A DNA stretch of 64,000 nucleotides from Paenibacillus amylolyticus (GTDB taxonomy: Bacteria > Bacillota > Bacilli > Paenibacillales > Paenibacillaceae): the NCBI RefSeq assembly GCF_003719335.1, contig NZ_RIAS01000022.1, positions 1 through 64,000 on the forward strand. The letters are read 5' to 3'. This document shows positions 59,655 through 64,000 of the stretch, one piece after another (positions within the stretch are counted from its first letter, which is position 1; every line of letters starts with the position of its first letter). A model generated the notes under the pieces. That model saw nothing but the letters and a program-made list of their open reading frames with translations. It had not been told where the DNA came from and searched no databases. A program made the position numbers and the translations under genes.

Positions 59655-60455
59655 TTACTTGATAACGACGTCATCCAGCGGAAGTTCTTTGACTTTACTG
59701 ATGTCGAACAGTTGAACATGCACCGTGCGGTTACCGGCATTAATTCCGACAACTTTGCCTTCACCCAATGAGGTGACGACCAGTTTGCCTACAGCTGGCA
59801 GCTCTTCTCTCACGCTCTCATAATTATCATGCTCAAATTTCAGACAGCACATAAGTCTTCCGCACAACCCTGAAATTTTCGTCGGATTCAGTGACAAGCT
59901 CTGATCTTTAGCCATCTTAATAGACACAGGCTCAAAATCTCCCAGCCAGGAGGAGCAACACAACACACGGCCGCAAGGCCCTATTCCACCAAGCATTTTT
60001 GCTTCATCACGAACACCAATCTGTCTCAGTTCAATTCGTGTCCGGAAAATGCTTGCCAGGTCCTTGACCAGCTCGCGGAAATCGACTCTACCTTCTGCTG
60101 TAAAATAAAAAATAATTTTATTGCGATCAAACGTGAATTCTACATCGACCAGCTTCATTTTGAGGCCATGGTCTCTGATTTTATTTAAACAAGTACCGAA
60201 TGCTTCTTTGGCTGCACGCTTGTTCTCATCCACCACACGGGCATCTGTATCACCTGCAACGCGGATAACCTTTTTGAGCGGCAAAACCACATCAGCCTCG
60301 CCCACTTCCTTCTTGCCCACGACAACCTTACCATACTCAACCCCTCGTGCCGTTTCCACGATCACGCAGTTTTCTTTCTCAATGGGAAGGTCCAGGGGAT
60401 CGAAGTAATAAATTTTGCCCGCCTTTTTGAAACGGACACCCACTACACTGTACAA
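59655..60455 (-). CDS. ricT: RicT (YaaT), PSP1-domain regulatory iron-sulfur protein
   Basis: This 266-residue protein closely follows B. subtilis YaaT: GVRFKKAGKIYYFDPLDLPI, VEFTFDRNKIIFYFTAEGRV, ELRQIGVRDEAKMLGGIGPC and the cysteine runs CGRVLCC and CGRLMCC. With RicA and RicF it forms a [4Fe-4S] complex that assists RNase Y and sporulation phosphorelay timing. The start is TTG at 60455 with AAGGGGG upstream. Confidence 0.96.
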   Translation of the reverse strand: MYSVVGVRFKKAGKIYYFDPLDLPIEKENCVIVETARGVEYGKVVVGKKEVGEADVVLPLKKVIRVAGDTDARVVDENKRAAKEAFGTCLNKIRDHGLKMKLVDVEFTFDRNKIIFYFTAEGRVDFRELVKDLASIFRTRIELRQIGVRDEAKMLGGIGPCGRVLCCSSWLGDFEPVSIKMAKDQSLSLNPTKISGLCGRLMCCLKFEHDNYESVREELPAVGKLVVTSLGEGKVVGINAGNRTVHVQLFDISKVKELPLDDVVIK

Positions 60456-60569
60456 AAAATTAACCCCCTTGTAAGCCAACCCCACTTCGTCTGAAGCCCT
60501 GACTTCTTAGGGAACCCGCCGAAGTTATAACCGTTTGCATAGGATTGGGTCTCACGCGATCCTCCAGCC

Positions 60570-61541
60570 TTATGCCAAACCGATCAAAAATTGCTCCAGA
60601 CAAAGCTGGCCATTGACATTAAAACGCAATTTTTTTCTGCATGCCGCGGCCAAATCCATATAGGAGACCCACTGCTCTGTGCTGCGGGTATGTGCCAACT
60701 GAGACAGCATGTCTAACTGATCTATAAAAACGATATGTTCATGCCTACCGTACTGAACATACAGCATGTCCCTGAACCACAAATGGAACAAACTAAGCAG
60801 CATGTCCAGGTGTTCCGAGAGTCCTGTTTTGAAAAGCTTCTGCTGTGCCGAGATCAAAGATGTACTTCCTCTGCCCAGGGACTCCTTCCCTAATTGTAAC
60901 ATTACGTTTCTAATTTCTGCAAACCAATTCTGCTGGAGAATTTCTCTACATGCTTCCAGTCCTGACGTCAAATGGACAGCAGGCCTCACCAGATTGGCGG
61001 GAAAACCTTCCTCAATCAACGATTGAAGCATATCCTCCGGATTTAGTGCACTGAAAGGCACCATCTGAGCACGTGAACGAATGGTAGGCAGCATGGCCTG
61101 TCCATTATCTGTAATCAGAATCCCAACCGCCGGAACTTGAGGTTCTTCTAAAAATTTTAACAAGCTGTTTGCAGCCTGAACGGTCATTTTCTCAGCCTGT
61201 TCTATAATATATACTTTGGGATGCCCCGCCTCTGAACGGTAAGAGAAAATGCGTTGCAAATCCCGAATCTGATCTATTTTAATGTTATTGCCATCCGGCG
61301 CAAGCATCGTCAGGTCTGGATGGTTTCTGTGTTCTACTTTGCGGCATTCAAGACATTGCCCACAGGCATCGTCCTCAAGCTCTGTGCAGAAGATTGCCTT
61401 GGCAAACGCCATGGCTGTCTGTAGCTGCCCACTGCCAGACGGACCGCTGAACAAATACGCATGACTGATCGCCTGGCGTCTCAGACTGCTTTGCAACAAT
61501 TGCTTGGCTGCCTGTTGGCCCATAATTTGTTGAAAGGACAT
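60570..61541 (-). CDS. holB: DNA polymerase III delta-prime subunit
   Basis: This 323-residue clamp-loader subunit has the AAA fold with degenerate Walker A GPSGSGQLQTAMAFA (Gln in place of Lys, as in non-ATPase delta-prime). The zinc site is CGQCLECRKVEHRNHPD with an earlier Cys, the Walker B region is KVYIIEQAEKM, and TIRSRAQ is the trigger-like loop. It is 9 bp from yaaR. Confidence 0.95.
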   Translation of the reverse strand: MSFQQIMGQQAAKQLLQSSLRRQAISHAYLFSGPSGSGQLQTAMAFAKAIFCTELEDDACGQCLECRKVEHRNHPDLTMLAPDGNNIKIDQIRDLQRIFSYRSEAGHPKVYIIEQAEKMTVQAANSLLKFLEEPQVPAVGILITDNGQAMLPTIRSRAQMVPFSALNPEDMLQSLIEEGFPANLVRPAVHLTSGLEACREILQQNWFAEIRNVMLQLGKESLGRGSTSLISAQQKLFKTGLSEHLDMLLSLFHLWFRDMLYVQYGRHEHIVFIDQLDMLSQLAHTRSTEQWVSYMDLAAACRKKLRFNVNGQLCLEQFLIGLA

Positions 61542-61550
61542 ACTTCCTCC

Positions 61551-61994
61551 TCAGAAGCTTAAGTTAATAAGCATTCCCCGAATTTCTCCTACTTGTTGCA
61601 ACAGAGAGATTTTTCCTTCTTCTGTATCCAATAACTCATCCGCCATAGATAACAGAGCCGAGTCAATCTCATCGATAAGTTTGTATCGTTTACCTCTGCC
61701 GCGGCGATCCCAACCCCTTGTCTCTTTCATCGATACACCGCGGCGGACTGTCTCTTCCAGAAACCTTTTGACAAGCTGTTTATATGCTTTCAGTTCACGA
61801 ATTGTCATGGATCGAGCCAATCGATCACCCTGAAGCTGGATTTCGCTTAGTCGGCGGTTGAGTTCTGCTTGGGAAGCCCGCTCCCCCTGGTGATTCATCA
61901 TATCAGAGAAACTTTTGGATTGAACCGGCTTGGAGCCTGAATCATTCGTATTGATTCCACTCTGCAGCGGTCTGAATCCGGGATTGATTTTCAT
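61551..61994 (-). CDS. YaaR-family protein (DUF327)
   Basis: This 147-residue protein has a disordered start (to about residue 45) and a helical core containing RSMTIRELKAYKQLVKRFLE and GRGKRYKLIDEIDSALLSMA. The function is unknown. It is invariably near darA and holB in Bacillales, which is the main clue to its identity. Confidence 0.9.
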   Translation of the reverse strand: MKINPGFRPLQSGINTNDSGSKPVQSKSFSDMMNHQGERASQAELNRRLSEIQLQGDRLARSMTIRELKAYKQLVKRFLEETVRRGVSMKETRGWDRRGRGKRYKLIDEIDSALLSMADELLDTEEGKISLLQQVGEIRGMLINLSF

Positions 61995-62350
61995 GGGTAC
62001 GCCTGCTTTCTATACCATCGTTAGGCCAATCGCACATCAGCACAGTGCGCATTGCGCCTGTGCGTAAGATGGGCCTTATATACTTGAATACACTGTATAT
62101 ATAATAGTAGATAAAAATGATCTTATCTACGATTCTGTTCGAAGTCGCCTCTCCCCAAAGAAGTACATCATTGCGAAGCAGAGTCTTCTTTGGGAGAGAG
62201 TGCCGTTTCTTTCCATCAACAAGGGCGCCCATAAGTGCCACGTAATTCATATGGAATACGTTCTTTTACATCGTTCGTTACCATCATGCAAGATGCAGTC
62301 ATGCTATCGATAAATGAAAAACACTCACGGATTTCATCTGTACAAACGGA
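61995..62350. other. 356-bp gap between darA and yaaR
   Basis: Contains a hairpin (CTCCCCAAAGAAG at 62151-62163, CTTCTTTGGGAG at 62185-62196) without a T-run, and AT-rich sequence near 62088-62115 that might hold the yaaR-holB promoter. A 102-codon minus frame (61942-62250) overlaps yaaR, spans the hairpin and lacks homology, so it is not called. Confidence 0.4.
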
Positions 62351-62680
62351 TTAGAAATGCTCGAAACGATCTACCGGAAGAACAAACACGGTTGCTCCAC
62401 CGACTTGGACTTCAACAGGTAGCGGCAGGTAAGAGTCGGTCGTTCCGCTCATCGGTGTAACTGGAGTTACGAGCTGTTCACGAACCTTACAGCTGCTGCG
62501 AATGACATTCATAACGGATTCGACTTGACTATCATCGACACCGATCATAAACGTCGTGTTGCCTGCCTTCAAAAATCCACCCGTACTGGCAAGCTTGGTT
62601 GCCCGAAAATTCGCTTTGACCAATGCGCTGGATAATCGGTTGCTGTCTTTATCCTGTATAATCGCAACAATCAGTTTCAT
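62351..62680 (-). CDS. darA: c-di-AMP receptor PII-like protein DarA
   Basis: This 109-residue trimeric PII-like protein (YaaQ/PstA) has MKLIVAIIQDKDSNRLSSAL, FRATKLASTGGFLKAGNTTF and the C-terminal VGGATVFVLPVDRFEHF. It binds c-di-AMP; the downstream partner is unknown. Found with tmk and yaaR as in B. subtilis. It fits with the c-di-AMP riboswitch and Ktr-type channel elsewhere in the window. Confidence 0.96.
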   Translation of the reverse strand: MKLIVAIIQDKDSNRLSSALVKANFRATKLASTGGFLKAGNTTFMIGVDDSQVESVMNVIRSSCKVREQLVTPVTPMSGTTDSYLPLPVEVQVGGATVFVLPVDRFEHF

Positions 62681-62742
62681 CCTGCATAACCTCCTTTAGA
62701 TTAAGCACTTTTAACAAAATGCCCTGTCTATATATTAGACAA

Positions 62743-63390
62743 TTACTCGTCAAAATCCTTCATAATACCTGTTTCCAGCGACAAAATCATCGCTTTCTCC
62801 ACCTCATCTGGTGTCTGTGAAGCATCAATAATTTTGATGCGTTCTGGAAACTGTTTCTGAAGCAGAAAGTAAGCTTCACGTACTTTTCGATGGAACTCCA
62901 GGTTCTCCAGATCAAGACGATTGACTTCACGTCCATCATGAGCCTCAATTCGACCAAGTCCCTGTTCTGGCTCAATGTCCAGATAAAGTGTCATGTCAGG
63001 CATCAGGTCTCCAATCGCAAAACGATTGATTGCCCACACATTCTCCATTCCGAGTCCGCGCGCATACCCTTGATAAGCAAGACTGCTGTCTACAAACCGA
63101 TCACAGATCACGGTTTTGCCAGCTTGCAGTGCAGGCTCTACCTTCTCTGCTAGATGCTGACTGCGAGCTGCAGCATAGAGCAGTGCTTCGGTTCGTGCAT
63201 CCATCGCCGTATGAAGAGGGTCAAGGATGATGTTACGTATTTTCTCTGCGATCTCAATCCCGCCAGGCTCTCTTGTAACTACGTAAGGTATACCCCGTTC
63301 TTCAAAATAAGAACCGATCCTGCCAATCATCGTTGTTTTCCCTGAACCCTCTCCTCCTTCCAGCGTAATGAATTTACCTCTGCCCTGCAT
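62743..63390 (-). CDS. tmk: thymidylate kinase
   Basis: This 215-residue kinase phosphorylates dTMP to dTDP. P-loop ITLEGGEGSGKTTMIGRI at residues 8-25, the DR/x motif VICDRFVDSSLAYQGYARGL, TREPGGIEIAEKI and the LID region near 145-165 are present. GGGAAG precedes the ATG at 63390. A sigma-A promoter lies about 160 bp upstream. Confidence 0.97.
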   Translation of the reverse strand: MQGRGKFITLEGGEGSGKTTMIGRIGSYFEERGIPYVVTREPGGIEIAEKIRNIILDPLHTAMDARTEALLYAAARSQHLAEKVEPALQAGKTVICDRFVDSSLAYQGYARGLGMENVWAINRFAIGDLMPDMTLYLDIEPEQGLGRIEAHDGREVNRLDLENLEFHRKVREAYFLLQKQFPERIKIIDASQTPDEVEKAMILSLETGIMKDFDE

Positions 63391-63551
63391 ATGCTTCCCT
63401 GCTTTCTGTATTCATTGCTGCATCCATTCATGGCTATTATGCATGTGCCTAGACCCTCTTGCTTCAAGATATGATTTCCTTCGCCCAGAGGTGTATTGTT
63501 CAACAACTGCATTTAATAACACAAAAATAATACAAGCTAGTTTTTCTTTCT

Positions 63552-63580
63552 ATCATACTATAAGGTGGCTTTTCCTCCAA
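63552..63580 (-). promoter_or_regulatory. sigma-A promoter of tmk
   Basis: Minus strand TTGGAG (63575-63580), 17 bp, TATGAT (63552-63557), leaving a leader of about 155 nt. The rest of the 479-bp gap to the decarboxylase has an 11-bp inverted repeat at 63822-63891 and no convincing gene. Confidence 0.6.
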
Positions 63581-63869
63581 CATGAAACGTTAGTCCTTTT
63601 TCAACCATACGATATCATCTTTGAAAGTGAACTCAACGCTTAACAGTACTCTGGATTCTGTAATTACTTGATTCTACTCCTGAAGCCGACGTAACCTGAA
63701 CAAGAAGTAGAGAAGTGACAATGCTGATGGCCAATATCATTTTGGTTATTTCTATATCATATATAAATTCCTCAAGCTACTGATTTCCACATACAAGATT
63801 TTTTGAACGGCTAACCACCCTTGTCATGAAACAGGACACTGCTTGCTGGGAGCTGCACGAGTACTTTTC

Positions 63870-64000
63870 CTATGACTCAGGTTTCATGACATTTAACTTC
63901 TGATACGTATGATCCGAGATCCCCTGAAACTTGGCTCCTGCATCGCGTAGAATTCGAATTTGCTCGGCAACCTTTGAACTTATTCGTTCGCCGGGATACA
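63870..64000 (-). CDS. Orn/Lys/Arg decarboxylase-like protein, C-terminal end (YaaO-like)
   Basis: The window edge truncates this gene; 42 C-terminal residues are visible. They contain YPGERISSKVAEQIRILRDA and GAKFQGISDHTYQKLNVMKP, as seen at the end of PLP-dependent arginine/lysine decarboxylases (PGE...I...GA.FQG). B. subtilis yaaO lies at the same place before tmk. The catalytic part is off the window. Confidence 0.8.
   Translation of the reverse strand, partial: YPGERISSKVAEQIRILRDAGAKFQGISDHTYQKLNVMKPES

Noticed and set aside
61942..62250. 102-codon minus-strand frame between darA and yaaR
   Set aside because: It overlaps the start of yaaR in another frame, contains the hairpin sequence, lacks a ribosome binding site and has no recognisable protein features.
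63633..63740. 35-codon minus-strand frame with a signal-peptide-like start upstream of tmk
   Set aside because: The hydrophobic start is suggestive, but there is no ribosome binding site and the frame is too short to support without conservation.
1..64000. CRISPR arrays, prophage or complete insertion sequences
   Set aside because: No regularly spaced repeats, no integrase, transposase or phage structural genes were seen in any frame.

Overview
The window reads as a Bacillales chromosome segment close to the replication origin, most likely Paenibacillus. The basis is near-complete gene-order agreement with the Bacillus subtilis tmk-to-lysS/rrn region, spore-forming genes throughout (spoIIE, spoVG, spoVT, yabG, yabP, yabQ, sspF, fin), moderate GC, and Gram-positive style ribosome binding sites with many TTG and GTG starts. 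Almost every gene is on the minus strand, so the biological reading direction is from right to left.

Right end to about 57.5 kb: the C-terminal end of an Orn/Lys/Arg decarboxylase-like protein, then tmk, the c-di-AMP receptor darA, yaaR, holB, ricT, yabA, a tRNA methyltransferase-like gene and rsmI. abrB follows on the plus strand, divergent from an HD-domain phosphohydrolase; the shared intergenic region holds a cluster of Spo0A-box-like sites. From 55 to 42 kb: tatD, a c-di-AMP (ydaO-type) riboswitch ahead of a G5/3D-domain cell-wall protein, rnmV, rsmA, yabG, veg, sspF (found here although very short), ispE, purR, spoVG (with a sigma-H type promoter), glmU, prs, pth, fin and mfd. A small plus-strand gene of unknown role sits between prs and pth. 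From 42 to 20 kb: a PrsA-like foldase, spoVT (with a sigma-G type promoter), a SpoVB/MATE-type flippase, mazG, hup-rqcP, yabP-yabQ-divIC, an S1-domain protein, spoIIE (promoter with the 21-bp Spo0A-type spacing), a VWA protein, a YabT-like kinase, tilS, hpt and ftsH. From 20 kb to the left end: nadA-nadB-nadC, coaX, hslO, a second parvulin foldase, cysK, the p-aminobenzoate/folate operon (pabB-pabA-pabC-folP-folB-folK with an XRE regulator and dusB), greA, lysS, a KtrB/KtrD-type K+ channel, a divergent TetR regulator/membrane-protein pair, and finally tandem rRNA-type promoters and a leader that point out of the window to the left.

Functionally this is a housekeeping block (tRNA and rRNA maturation, DNA repair, folate, NAD and CoA cofactors, precursor supply) interleaved with sporulation genes and c-di-AMP/K+ elements. 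No prophage, CRISPR array or complete insertion sequence was seen. The least conventional signals are a family of about 230-bp intergenic repeats with terminal inverted repeats and an RNA-like nested fold (two full copies and one internally deleted copy), a small upstream ORF between the c-di-AMP riboswitch and its gene, a broken or very short gene between fin and mfd, the Spo0A-box cluster next to the HD gene, a leaderless tetR gene with an operator-like palindrome, and a GC-rich block inside the flippase gene.
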